A DNA stretch of 64,000 nucleotides from NCBI GenBank assembly GCA_036245805.1, contig BTRK01000005.1:9238001-9302000 (forward strand), given 5' to 3'. The translations under genes and the position numbers were made by a program. The notes under the pieces are model-generated. The model did not search any database, was not told the DNA's origin, and was given only the letters and a program-made list of their open reading frames with translations. Below, piece after piece: positions 1 to 13,111 of the stretch. How positions within the stretch are numbered: the first letter of the stretch is position 1; every line of letters begins with the position of its first letter. The stretch comes from Pristionchus mayeri (lineage: Eukaryota; Nematoda; Chromadorea; Rhabditida; Neodiplogasteridae).

Positions 1-838
1 ATCATCCATGAGTCGTTCATTGCATGGAATTTTCAAGTAATTCTCTTTGCTGAAAATGATTCTTTGGTTGCATAGTAATGTGGTGATGGGTGTGAGAGGG
101 AATGCTAACTATCGACCTCATCAGGAGCGTAGATCATCCAGGAGTCGTTCATTGCATGGAATTTTCAAGTAATTCTCTTTCCCGAAAATGATTCTTTGGT
201 TGCATAGTAATGTGGTGATGGGTGTGAGAGGGAATGCTAACTATCGACCTCATCAGGAGCGTAGATCATCCAGGAGTCGTTCATTGCATGGAATTTTCAA
301 GTAATTCTCTTTCCCGAAAATGATTCTTTGGTTGCATAGTAATGTGGTGATGGGTGTGAGAGGGAATGCTAACCATCGACCTCATCAGGAGCGTAGATCA
401 TCCATGAGTCGTTCATTGCATGGAATTTTCAAGTAATTCTCTTTGCTGAAAATGATTCTTTGGTTGCATAGTAATGTGGTGATGGGTGTGAGAGGGAATG
501 CTAACTATCGACCTCATCAGGAGCGTAGATCATCCAGGAGTCGTTCATTGCATGGAATTTTCAAGTAATTCTCTTTGCTGAAAATGATTCTTTGGTTGCA
601 TAGTAATGTGGTGATGGGTGTGAGAGGGAATGCTAACCATCGACCTCATCAGGAGCGTAGATCATCCAGGAGTCGTTCATTGCATGGAATTTTTTAGTAA
701 TTCTCTAGGCTGAAAATGATTCTTTGGTTGCATAGTAATGTGGTGATGGGTGTGAGAGGGAATGCTAACCATCGACCTCATCAGGTGCGTAGATCATCCA
801 GGAGTCGTTCATTTCATGGAATTTTCAAGTAATTCTCT

Positions 839-969
839 TTGCTGAAAATGATTCTTTGGTTGCATAGTAATGTGGTGATGGGTGTGAGAGGGAATGCTAA
901 CCATCGCCCTCATCAGGAGCGTAGATCATCCAGGAGTCGTTCATTGCATGGAATTTTCATTAATTCTCT
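839..969 (+). repeat. 131-bp length-variant monomer (first)
   Basis: One base is missing near the unit end, so the usual TTTTCAAGTAATT reads TTTTCATTAATT. The following unit starts at 970 and the array register shifts by -1 from here. Confidence 0.9.
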
Positions 970-2157
970 TTGCCGAAAATGATTCTTTGGTTGCATAGTA
1001 ATGTGGTGATGGGTGTGAGAGGGAATGCTAACCATCGACCTCATCAGGAGCGTAGATCATCCATGAGTCGTTCATTGCATGGAATTTTCAAGTAATTCTC
1101 TTTGCTGAAAATGATTCTTTGGTTGCATAGTAATGTGGTGATGGGTGTGAGAGGGAATGCTAACTATCGACCTCATCAGGAGCGTAGATCATCCATGAGT
1201 CGTTCATTGCATGGAATTTTCAAGTAATTCTCTTTGCTGAAAATGATTCTTTGGTTGCATAGTAATGTGGTGATGGGTGTGAGAGGGAATGCTAACTATC
1301 GACCTCATCAGGAGCGTAGATCATCCAGGAGTCGTTCATTGCATGGAATTTTCAAGTAATTCTCTTTCCCGAAAATGATTCTTTGGTTGCATAGTAATGT
1401 GGTGATGGGTGTGAGAGGGAATGCTAACCATCGACCTCATCAGGAGCGTAGATCATCCATGAGTCGTTCATTGCATGGAATTTTCAAGTAATTCTCTTTG
1501 CTGAAAATGATTCTTTGGTTGCATAGTAATGTGGTGATGGGTGTGAGAGGGAATGCTAACTATCGACCTCATCAGGAGCGTAGATCATCCAGGAGTCGTT
1601 CATTGCATGGAATTTTCAAGTAATTCTCTTTCCCGAAAATGATTCTTTGGTTGCATAGTAATGTGGTGATGGGTGTGAGAGGGAATGCTAACCATCGACC
1701 TCATCAGGAGCGTAGATCATCCAGGAGTCATTCATTTCATGGAATTTACAAGTAATTCTCTTTGCTGAACATGATTCTTTGGTTGCACAGTAATGTGGTG
1801 ATGGGTGTGAGAGGGAATGTTCACCATCGACCTCATCAGGAGCGTAGATCATCCAGGAGTCGTTCATTGCATGGAATTTTCAAGTAATTCTCTTTGCTGA
1901 AAATGATTCTTTGGTTGCATAGTAATGTGGTGATGGGTGTGAGAGGGAATGCTAACCATCGACCTCATCAGGAGCGTAGATCATCCAGGAGTCGTTCATT
2001 GCATGGAATTTTCAAGTAATTCTCTTTGCTGAAAATGATTCTTTGGTTGCATAGTAATGTGGTGATGGGTGTGAGAGGGAATGCTAACCATCGACCTCAT
2101 CAGGAGCGTAGATCATCCAGGAGTCGTTCATTGCATGGAATTTTTTAGTAATTCTCT

Positions 2158-2288
2158 TGGCTGAAAATGATTCTTTGGTTGCATAGTAATGTGGTGATGG
2201 GTGTGAGAGGGAATGCTAACCATCGACCTCATCAGGAGCGTAGATCATCCAGGAGTCGTTCATTGCATGGAATTTTCATTAATTCTCT
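2158..2288 (+). repeat. 131-bp length-variant monomer (second)
   Basis: It carries the same TTTTCATTAATT junction as the unit at 839 and is also followed by a unit reading CATCGCCCT. The shared neighbour indicates descent from one event by block duplication rather than recurrent deletion. Confidence 0.9.
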
Positions 2289-2552
2289 TTGCTGAAAATG
2301 ATTCTTTGGTTGCATAGTAATGTGGTGATGGGTGTGAGAGGGAATGCTAACCATCGCCCTCATCAGGAGCGTAGATCATCCAGGAGTCGTTCATTGCATG
2401 GAATTTTCAAGTAATTCTCTTTGCCGAAAATGATTCTTTGGTTGCATAGTAATGTGGTGATGGGTGTGAGAGGGAATGCTAACCATCGACCTCATCAGGA
2501 GCGTAGATCATCCATGAGTCGTTCATTGCATGGAATTTTCAAGTAATTCTCT

Positions 2553-3080
2553 TTGCTGAAAATGATTCTTTGGTTGCATAGTAATGTGGTGATGGGTGTG
2601 AGAGGGAATGCTAACCATCGACCTCATCAGGAGCGTAGATCATCCAGGGGTCATTCATTTCATGGAATTTTCAAGTAATTCTCTTTCCCGAAAATGATTC
2701 TTTGGTTGCATAGTAATGTGGTGATTGGTGTGAGAGGGAATGCTAACCATCGACCTCATCAGGAGCGTAGATCATCCATGAGTCGTTCATTGCATGGAAT
2801 TTTCAAGTAATTCTCTTTGCTGAAAATGATTCTTTGGTTGCATAGTAATGTGGTGATGGGTGTGAGAGGGAATGCTAACCATCGACCTCATCAGGAGCGT
2901 AGATCATCCAGGGGTCATTCATTTCATGGAATTTTCAAGTAATTCTCTTTCCCGAAAATGATTCTTTGGTTGCATAGTAATGTGGTGATTGGTGTGAGAG
3001 GGAATGCTAACCATCGACCTCATCAGGAGCGTAGATCATCCATGAGTCGTTCATTGCATGGAATTTTCAAGTAATTCTCT
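2553..3080 (+). repeat. 2-mer HOR (264 bp), two copies
   Basis: Units at 2553 and 2817 both end with AGGGGTCATTCATTTCAT. Units at 2685 and 2949 both carry TTCCCG, GTGATTGG (G-to-T in GATGGG) and CCATGAG. The pair repeats once in tandem. The same two-unit pair appears again at 3476-3739, outside the tandem. Confidence 0.85.
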
Positions 3081-3211
3081 TTGCTGAAAATGATTCTTTG
3101 GTTGCATAGTAATGTGGTGATGGGTGTGAGAGGGAATGCTAACCTTCGACCTCACCAGGAGCGTAGATCATCCAGGAGTCGTTCATTGCATGGAATTTTC
3201 ATTAATTCTCT
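3081..3211 (+). repeat. 131-bp length-variant monomer (third)
   Basis: It has the TTTTCATTAATT junction again, here in a unit carrying CCTTCGACCTCACC. It is the only unit of that CTTCG/CACC type I noticed in the first 22 kb. It is again followed by a CATCGCCCT unit, as are the units at 839 and 2158. Confidence 0.88.
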
Positions 3212-3871
3212 TTGCTGAAAATGATTCTTTGGTTGCATAGTAATGTGGTGATGGGTGTGAGAGGGAATGCTAACCATCGCCCTCATCAGGAGCGTAGATC
3301 ATCCAGGAGTCGTTCATTGCATGGAATTTTCAAGTAATTCTCTTTGCCGAAGATGATTCTTTGGTTGCATAGTAATGTGGTGATGGGTGTGAGAGGGAAT
3401 GCTAACCATCGACCTCATCAGGAGCGTAGATCATCCATGAGTCGTTCATTGCATGGAATTTTCAAGTAATTCTCTTTGCTGAAAATGATTCTTTGGTTGC
3501 ATAGTAATGTGGTGATGGGTGTGAGAGGGAATGCTAACCATCGACCTCATCAGGAGCGTAGATCATCCAGGGGTCATTCATTTCATGGAATTTTCAAGTA
3601 ATTCTCTTTCCCGAAAATGATTCTTTGGTTGCATAGTAATGTGGTGATTGGTGTGAGAGGGAATGCTAACCATCGACCTCATCAGGAGCGTAGATCATCC
3701 ATGAGTCGTTCATTGCATGGAATTTTCAAGTAATTCTCTTTGCTGAAAATGATTCTTTGGTTGCATAGTAATGTGGTGATGGGTGTGAGAGGGAATGCTA
3801 ACTATCGACCTCATCAGGAGCGTAGATCATCCAGGAGTCGTTCATTGCATGGAATTTTCAAGTAATTCTCT

Positions 3872-6115
3872 TTCCCGAAAATGATTCTTTGGTTGCACAT
3901 TAATGTGGTGATGGGTGTGAGAGGGAATGCTAACCATCGACCTCATCAGGAGCGTAGATCATCCATGAGTCGTTCATTGCATGGAATTTTCAAGTAATTC
4001 TCTTTGCTGAAAATGATTCTTTGGTTGCATAGTAATGTGGTGATGGGTGTGAGAGGGAATGCTAACTATCGACCTCATCAGGAGCGTAGATCATCCAGGA
4101 GTCGTTCATTGCATGGAATTTTCAAGTAATTCTCTTTCCCGAAAATGATTCTTTGGTTGCATAGTAATGTGGTGATGGGTGTGAGAGGGAATGCTAACCA
4201 TCGACCTCATCAGGAGCGTAGATCATCCAGGAGTCGTTCAGTGCATGGAATTTTCAAGTAATTCTCTTTCCCGAAAATGATTCTTTGGTTGCATAGTAAT
4301 GTGGTGATGGGTGTGAGAGGGAATGCTAACCATCGACCTCATCAGGAGCGTAGATCATCCAGGGGTCATTCATTTCATGGAATTTTCAAGTAATTCTCTT
4401 TCCCGAAAATGATTCTTTGGTTGCATAGTAATGTGGTGATGGGTGTGAGAGGGAATGCTAACCATCGACCTCATCAGGAGCGTAGATCATCCAGGGGTCA
4501 TTCATTTCATGGAATTTTCAAGTAATTCTCTTTCCCGAAAATGATTCTTTGGTTGCATAGTAATGTGGTGATGGGTGTGAGAGGGAATGCTAACCATCGA
4601 CCTCATCAGGAGCGTAGATCATCCAGGAGTCGTTCATTGCATGGAATTTTCAAGTAATTCTCTTTCCCGAAAATGATTCTTTGGTTGCATAGTAATGTGG
4701 TGATGGGTGTGAGAGGGAATGCTAACCATCGACCTCATCAGGAGCGTAGATCATCCATGAGTCGTTCATTGCATGGAATTTTCAAGTAATTCTCTTTGCT
4801 GAAAATGATTCTTTGGTTGCATAGTAATGTGGTGATGGGTGTGAGAGGGAATGCTAACTATCGACCTCATCAGGAGCGTAGATCATCCAGGAGTCGTTCA
4901 TTGCATGGAATTTTCAAGTAATTCTCTTTCCCGAAAATGATTCTTTGGTTGCATAGTAATGTGGTGATGGGTGTGAGAGGGAATGCTAACCATCGACCTC
5001 ATCAGGAGCGTAGATCATCCAGGAGTCGTTCATTGCATGGAATTTTCAAGTAATTCTCTTTCCCGAAAATGATTCTTTGGTTGCATAGTAATGTGGTGAT
5101 GGGTGTGAGAGGGAATGCTAACCATCGACCTCATCAGGAGCGTAGATCATCCATGAGTCGTTCATTGCATGGAATTTTCAAGTAATTCTCTTTGCTGAAA
5201 ATGATTCTTTGGTTGCATAGTAATGTGGTGATGGGTGTGAGAGGGAATGCTAACTATCGACCTCATCAGGAGCGTAGATCATCCAGGAGTCGTTCATTGC
5301 ATGGAATTTTCAAGTAATTCTCTTTCCCGAAAATGATTCTTTGGTTGCATAGTAATGTGGTGATGGGTGTGAGAGGGAATGCTAACCATCGACCTCATCA
5401 GGAGCGTAGATCATCCAGGAGTCGTTCAGTGCATGGAATTTTCAAGTAATTCTCTTTCCCGAAAATGATTCTTTGGTTGCATAGTAATGTGGTGATGGGT
5501 GTGAGAGGGAATGCTAACCATCGACCTCATCAGGAGCGTAGATCATCCAGGAGTCGTTCATTGCATGGAATTTTCAAGTAATTCTCTTTCCCGAAAATGA
5601 TTCTTTGGTTGCATAGTAATGTGGTGATGGGTGTGAGAGGGAATGCTAACCATCGACCTCATCAGGAGCGTAGATCATCCAGGGGTCATTCATTTCATGG
5701 AATTTTCAAGTAATTCTCTTTCCCGAAAATGATTCTTTGGTTGCATAGTAATGTGGTGATGGGTGTGAGAGGGAATGCTAACCATCGACCTCATCAGGAG
5801 CGTAGATCATCCAGGAGTCGTTCATTGCATGGAATTTTCAAGTAATTCTCTTTCCCGAAAATGATTCTTTGGTTGCATAGTAATGTGGTGATGGGTGTGA
5901 GAGGGAATGCTAACCATCGACCTCATCAGGAGCGTAGATCATCCATGAGTCGTTCATTGCATGGAATTTTCAAGTAATTCTCTTTGCTGAAAATGATTCT
6001 TTGGTTGCATAGTAATGTGGTGATGGGTGTGAGAGGGAATGCTAACTATCGACCTCATCAGGAGCGTAGATCATCCAGGAGTCGTTCATTGCATGGAATT
6101 TTCAAGTAATTCTCT
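3872..6115 (+). repeat. 9-mer HOR (1188 bp), about 1.9 copies
   Basis: The rare marker GTTCAGTGCATGG occurs at 4240 and 5428, exactly 1188 bp apart. Around it the order of TTCCCG, CCATGAG, AACTATCG and GGGTCATTCATTTCAT units matches between copies, except for unit 4268 against 5456. This region (and the first 4 kb) is dominated by the TTCCCG, CCATGAG and AACTATCG variants, which return only at 10.2-13.1 kb. Copy boundaries are good to about one monomer. Confidence 0.85.
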
Positions 6116-6247
6116 TTGCTGAAAATGATTCTTTGGTTGCATAGTAATGTGGTGATGGGTGTGAGAGGGAATGCTAACCATCGACCTCATCAGGAGCGTA
6201 GATCATCCAGGAGTCGTTCATTGCATGGAATTTTCAAGTAATTCTCT

Positions 6248-7435
6248 TTGCCGAAAATGATTCTTTGGTTGCATAGTAATGTGGTGATGGGTGTGAGAGG
6301 GAATGCTAACCATCGACCTCATCAGGAGCGTAGATCATCCAGGAGTCGTTCATTGCATGGAATTTTTTAGTAATTCTCTTGGCTGAAAATGATTGTTTGG
6401 TTGCATAGTAATGTGGTGATGGGTGTGAGAGGGAATGCTAACCATCGACCTCATCAGGAGCGTAGATCATCCAGGAGTCGTTCATTGCATGGAATTTTTT
6501 AGTAATTCTCTTGGCTGAAAATGATTGTTTGGTTGCATAGTAATGTGGTGATGGGTGTGAGAGGGAATGCTAACCATCGACCTCATCAGGAGCGTAGATC
6601 ATCCAGGAGTCGTTCATTTCATGGAATTTTCAAGTAATTCTCTTTGCTGAAAATGATTCTTTGGTTGCATAGTAATGTGGTGATGGGTGTGAGAGGGAAT
6701 GCTAACCATCGACCTCATCAGGAGCGTAGATCATCCAGGAGTCGTTCATTGCATGGAATTTTTTAGTAATTCTCTTGGCTGAAAATGATGGTTTGGTTGC
6801 ATAGTAATGTGGTGATGGGTGTGAGAGGGAATGCTAACCATCGACCTCATCAGGAGCGTAGATCATCCAGGAGTCGTTCATTGCATGGAATTTTTTAGTA
6901 ATTCTCTTGGCTGAAAATGATTGTTTGGTTGCATAGTAATGTGGTGATGGGTGTGAGAGGGAATGCTAACCATCGACCTCATCAGGAGCGTAGATCATCC
7001 AGGAGTCGTTCATTTCATGGAATTTTCAAGTAATTCTCTTTGCTGAAAATGATTCTTTGGTTGCATAGTAATGTGGTGATGGGTGTGAGAGGGAATGCTA
7101 ACCATCGACCTCATCAGGAGCGTAGATCATCCAGGAGTCGTTCATTGCATGGAATTTTTTAGTAATTCTCTTGGCTGAAAATGATGGTTTGGTTGCATAG
7201 TAATGTGGTGATGGGTGTGAGAGGGAATGCTAACCATCGACCTCATCAGGAGCGTAGATCATCCAGGAGTCGTTCATTGCATGGAATTTTTTAGTAATTC
7301 TCTTGGCTGAAAATGATTGTTTGGTTGCATAGTAATGTGGTGATGGGTGTGAGAGGGAATGCTAACCATCGACCTCATCAGGAGCGTAGATCATCCAGGA
7401 GTCGTTCATTTCATGGAATTTTCAAGTAATTCTCT
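6248..7435 (+). repeat. 3-mer HOR (396 bp), three copies
   Basis: The unit is: monomer ending TTTTTTAG; monomer starting TGGCTG and ending TTTTTTAG; monomer with TGGCTG and GATTGTTTGG, ending TTTCATGG. TTTTTTAG landmarks (AG position) lie at 6369/6501, 6765/6897 and 7161/7293, a regular 396-bp step. Copies 2 and 3 share GATGGTTTGG at 6785 and 7181, where copy 1 has GATTG. This suggests the third copy was made from the second. Confidence 0.9.
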
Positions 7436-10207
7436 TTGCTGAAAATGATTCTTTGGTTGCATAGTAATGTGGTGATGGGTGTGAGAGGGAATGATCACCA
7501 TCGACCTCATCAGGAGCGTAGATCATCCAGGAGTCGTTCATTGCATGGAATTTTCTAGTAATTCTCTTTGCTGAAAATGATTCTTTGGTTGCACAGTAAT
7601 GTGGTGATGGGTGTGAGAGGGAATGCTAACCATCGACCTCATTAGGAGCGTAGATCTTCCAGGAGTCGTTCATTGCATGGAATTTTCAAGTAATTCTCTT
7701 TGCTGAAAATGATTCTTTGGTTGCATAGTAATGTGGTGATGGGTGTGAGAGGGAATGCTAACCATCGACCTCATCAGGAGCGTAGATCATCCAGGAGTCG
7801 TTCATTTCATGGAATTTTCAAGTAATTCTCTTTGCTGAAAATGATTCTTTGGTTGCATAGTAATGTGGTGATGGGTGTGAGAGGGAATGCTAACCATAGA
7901 CCTCATCAGGAGCGTAGATCATCCAGGAGTCGTTCATTGCATGGAATTTTCAAGTAATTCTCTTTGCCGAAAATGATTCTTTGGTTGCATAGTAATGTGG
8001 TGATGGGTGTGAGAGGGAATGCTAACCATCGACCTCATCAGGAGCGTAGATCATCTAGGAGTCGTTCATTGCATGGAATTTTCAAGTAATTCTCTTTGCC
8101 GAAAATGATTCTTTGGTTGCATAATAATGTGGAGATGGGTGTGAGAGGGAATGCTTACCATCGACCTCATCAGGAGCGTAGATCATCCAGGAGTCGTTCA
8201 TTGCATGGAATTTTTAAGTAATTATCTTGGCTGAAAATGATTCTTTGGTTGCATAGTAATGTTGTGATGGGTGTGAGAGGGAATTCTAACCATCGACCTC
8301 ATCAGGAGCGTAGATCATCCAGGAGTCGTTCATTGCATGGAATTTTTAAGTAATTCTCTTTGCTGAAAATGATTCTTTGGTTGCATAGTAATGTGGTGAT
8401 GGGTGTGAGAGGGAATGCTAACCATCGACCTCATCAGGAGCGTAGATCATCCAGGAGTCGTTCATTGCATGGAATTTTCAAGTAATTCTCTTTACTGAAA
8501 ATGATTCTTTGGTTGCATAGTAATGTGGTGACGGGTGTGAGAGGGAATGATCACCATCGACCTCATCAGGAGCGTAGATCATCCAGGAGTCGTTCATTGC
8601 ATGGATTTTTCAAGTAATTCTCTTTGCTGAAAATGATTCTTTGGTTGCATAATAATGTGGTGATGGGTGTGAGAGGGAATGCTAACCATCGACCTCATCA
8701 GGAGCGTAGATCATCCAGGAGTCGTTCATTGCATGGAATTTTCAAGTAATTCTCTTTGCCGAAAATGATTCTTTGGTTGCATAATAATGTGGAGATGGGT
8801 GTGAGAGGGAATGCTAACCATCGACCTCATCAGGAGCGTAGATCATCCAGGAGTCGTTCATTGCATGGAATTTTCAAGTAATTCTCTTGGCTGAAAATGA
8901 TTCTTTGGTTGCATAGTAATGTGGTGATGGGTGTGAGAGGGAATTCTAACCATCGACCTCATCAGGAGCGTAGATCATCCAGGAGTCGTTCATTGCATGG
9001 AATTTTCTAGTAATTCTCTTTGCTGAAAATGATTCTTTGGTTGCACAGTAATGTGGTGATGGGTGTGAGAGGGAATGCTAACCATCGACCTCATTAGGAG
9101 CGTAGATCTTCCAGGAGTCGTTCATTGCATGGAATTTTCAAGTAATTCTCTTTGCTGAAAATGATTCTTTGGTTGCATAGTAATGTGGTGATGGGTGTGA
9201 GAGGGAATTCTAACCATCGACCTCATCAGGAGCGTAGATCATCCAGGAGTCGTTCATTGCATGGAATTTTTAAGTAATTCTCTTTGCTGAAAATGATTCT
9301 TTGGTTGCATAGTAATGTGGTGATGGGTGTGAGAGGGAATGCTAACCATAGACCTCATCAGGAGCGTAGATCATCCATGAGTCGTTCATTGCATGGAATT
9401 TTCAAGTAATTCTCCTTGCTGAAAATGATTCTTTGGTTGCATAGTAATGTGGTGATGGGTGTGAGAGGGAATGCTAACCATCGACCTCATCAGGAGCGTA
9501 GATCATCCAGGAGTCGTTCATTGCATGGAATTTTCAAGTAATTCTCTTTGCTGAAAATGATTCTTTGGTTGCATAGTAATGTGGTGATGGGTGTGAGAGG
9601 GAATGATCACCATCGACCTCATCAGGAGCGTAGATCATCCAGGAGTCGTTCATTGCATGGAATTTTCTAGTAATTCTCTTTGCTGAAAATGATTCTTTGG
9701 TTGCACAGTAATGTGGTGATGGGTGTGAGAGGGAATGCTAACCATCGACCTCATTAGGAGCGTAGATCTTCCAGGAGTCGTTCATTGCATGGATTTTTCA
9801 AGTAATTCTCTTTGCTGAAAATGATTCTTTGGTTGCATAATAATGTGGTGATGGGTGTGAGAGGGAATGCTAACCATCGACCTCATCAGGAGCGTAGATC
9901 ATCCAGGAGTCGTTCATTGCATGGAATTTTCAAGTAATTCTCTTTGCCGAAAATGATTCTTTGGTTGCATAATAATGTGGAGATGGGTGTGAGAGGGAAT
10001 GCTAACCATCGACCTCATCAGGAGCGTAGATCATCCAGGAGTCGTTCATTGCATGGAATTTTCAAGTAATTCTCTTGGCTGAAAATGATTCTTTGGTTGC
10101 ATAGTAATGTGGTGATGGGTGTGAGAGGGAATTCTAACCATCGACCTCATCAGGAGCGTAGATCATCCAGGAGTCGTTCATTTCATGGAATTTTCAAGTA
10201 ATTCTCT
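7436..10207 (+). repeat. Mixed block of divergent monomer types, no dominant HOR
   Basis: Twenty-one units appear here in changing order. Types include GATCAC, TTTTCTAG, GCACAGTAATG with CATTAGG and GATCTTCC, CATAGACC, CATAATAATG with GTGGAGATG, GACGGG, and GGGAATTCTAACC. The marker TTTTCTAG sits at 7555, 9007 and 9667 (11 and 5 units apart). Several singletons are present (AATGCTTACC at 8151, GTTGTGATGG at 8270, CTTTACTG at 8491). These types are the founders of the ordered repeats at 15.7-21.8 kb. Confidence 0.8.
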
Positions 10208-13111
10208 TTGCTGAAAATGATTCTTTGGTTGCATAGTAATGTGGTGATGGGTGTGAGAGGGAATGCTAACCATCGACCTCATCAGGAGCGTAGATCATCC
10301 AGGAGTCGTTCATTGCATGGAATTTTCAAGTAATTCTCTTTCCCGAAAATGATTCTTTGGTTGCATAGTAATGTGGTGATGGGTGTGAGAGGGAATGCTA
10401 ACCATCGACCTCATCAGGAGCGTAGATCAACCATGAGTCGTTCATTGCATGGAATTTTCAAGTAATTCTCTTTGCTGAAAATGATTCTTTGGTTGCATAG
10501 TAATGTGGTGATGGGTGTGGGAGGGAATGCTAACTATCGACCTCATCAGGAGCGTAGATCATCCAGGAGTCGTTCATTGCATGGAATTTTCAAGTAATTC
10601 TCTTTCCCGAAAATGATTCTCTGGTTGCATAGTAATGTGGTGATGGGTGTGAGAGGGAATGCTAACCATCGACCTCATCAGGAGCGTAGATCATCCAGGA
10701 GTCGTTCATTTCATGGAATTTTCAAGTAATTCTCTTTGCTGAAAATGATTCTTTGGTTGCATAGTAATGTGGTGATGGGTGTGAGAGGGAATGCTAACTA
10801 TCGACCTCATCAGGAGCGTAGATCACCCAGGAGTCGTTCATTGCATGGAATTTTCAAGTAATTCTCTTTGCTGAAAATGATTCTTTGGTTGCATAGTAAT
10901 GTGGTGATGGGTGTGAGAGGGAATGCTAACCATCGCCCTCATCAGGAGCGTAGATCATCCAGGAGTCGTTCATTGCATGGAATTTTCAAGTAATTCTCTT
11001 TGCCGAAAATGATTCTTTGGTTGCATAGTAATGTGGTGATGGGTGTGAGAGGGAATGCTAACCATCGACCTCATCAGGAGCGTAGATCATCCATGAGTAG
11101 TTCATTGCATGGAATTTTCAAGTAATTCTCTTTGCTGAAAATGATTCTTTGGTTGCATAGTAATGTGGTGATGGGTGTGAGAGGGAATGCTAACTATCGA
11201 CCTCATCAGGAGCGTAGATCATCCAGGAGTCGTTCATTGCATGGAATTTTCAAGTAATTCTCTTTCCCGAAAATGATTCTTTGGTTGCATAGTAATGTGG
11301 TGATGGGTGTGAGAGGGAATGCTAACCATCGACCTCATCAGGAGCGTAGATCATCCATGAGTCGTTCATTGCATGGAATTTTCAAGTAATTCTCTTTGCT
11401 GAAAATGATTCTTTGGTTGCATAGTAATGTGGTGATGGGTGTGAGAGGGAATGCTAACTATCGACCTCATCAGGAGCGTAGATCATCCAGGAGTCGTTCA
11501 TTGCATGGAATTTTCAAGTAATTCTCTTTCCCGAAAATGATTCTTTGGTTGCATAGTAATGTGGTGATGGGTGTGAGAGGGAATGCTAACCATCGACCTC
11601 ATCAGGAGCGTAGATCATCCAGGAGTCGTTCATTTCATGGAATTTTCAAGTAATTCTCTTTGCTGAAAATGATTCTTTGGTTGCATAGTAATGTGGTGAT
11701 GGGTGTGAGAGGGAATGCTAACCATCGACCTCATCAGGAGCGTAGATCATCCAGGAGTCGTTCATTGCATGGAATTTTCAAGTAATTCTCTTTCCCGAAA
11801 ATGATTCTTTGGTTGCATAGTAATGTGGTGATGGGTGTGAGAGGGAATGCTAACCATCGACCTCATCAGGAGCGTAGATCAACCATGAGTCGTTCATTGC
11901 ATGGAATTTTCAAGTAATTCTCTTTGCTGAAAATGATTCTTTGGTTGCATAGTAATGTGGTGATGGGTGTGGGAGGGAATGCTAACTATCGACCTCATCA
12001 GGAGCGTAGATCATCCAGGAGTCGTTCATTGCATGGAATTTTCAAGTAATTCTCTTTCCCGAAAATGATTCTCTGGTTGCATAGTAATGTGGTGATGGGT
12101 GTGAGAGGGAATGCTAACCATCGACCTCATCAGGAGCGTAGATCATCCAGGAGTCGTTCATTTCATGGAATTTTCAAGTAATTCTCTTTGCTGAAAATGA
12201 TTCTTTGGTTGCATAGTAATGTGGTGATGGGTGTGAGAGGGAATGCTAACTATCGACCTCATCAGGAGCGTAGATCATCCAGGAGTCGTTCATTGCATGG
12301 AATTTTCAAGTAATTCTCTTTGCTGAAAATGATTCTTTGGTTGCATAGTAATGTGGTGATGGGTGTGAGAGGGAATGCTAACCATCGCCCTCATCAGGAG
12401 CGTAGATCATCCAGGAGTCGTTCATTGCATGGAATTTTCAAGTAATTCTCTTTGCCGAAAATGATTCTTTGGTTGCATAGTAATGTGGTGATGGGTGTGA
12501 GAGGGAATGCTAACCATCGACCTCATCAGGAGCGTAGATCATCCATGAGTCGTTCATTGCATGGAATTTTCAAGTAATTCTCTTTGCTGAAAATGATTCT
12601 TTGGTTGCATAGTAATGTGGTGATGGGTGTGAGAGGGAATGCTAACTATCGACCTCATCAGGAGCGTAGATCATCCAGGACTCGTTCATTGCATGGAATT
12701 TTCAAGTAATTCTCTTTCCCGAAAATGATTCTTTGGTTGCATAGTAATGTGGTGATGGGTGTGAGAGGGAATGCTAACCATCGACCTCATCAGGAGCGTA
12801 GATCATCCATGAGTCGTTCATTGCATGGAATTTTCAAGTAATTCTCTTTGCTGAAAATGATTCTTTGGTTGCATAGTAATGTGGTGATGGGTGTGAGAGG
12901 GAATGCTAACTATCGACCTCATCAGGAGCGTAGATCATCCAGGAGTCGTTCATTGCATGGAATTTTCAAGTAATTCTCTTTCCCGAAAATGATTCTTTGG
13001 TTGCATAGTAATGTGGTGATGGGTGTGAGAGGGAATGCTAACCATCGACCTCATCAGGAGCGTAGATCATCCAGGAGTCATTCATTTCATGGAATTTTCA
13101 AGTAATTCTCT
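10208..13111 (+). repeat. 11-mer HOR (1452 bp), two copies
   Basis: Private markers recur at exactly 1452 bp: GATCAACCATGAG at 10429 and 11881, GTGTGGGAGGGAATG in the next unit, and GATTCTCTGG at about 10620 and 12072. Post-duplication differences are visible: ATCACCCAGG (about 10824) and GAGTAGTTC (about 11096) only in copy 1, and GGACTCGTT (about 12680) only in copy 2. The marker types (TTCCCG, CCATGAG, AACTATCG) match the 1-6 kb block rather than the immediate neighbours. Confidence 0.9.
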
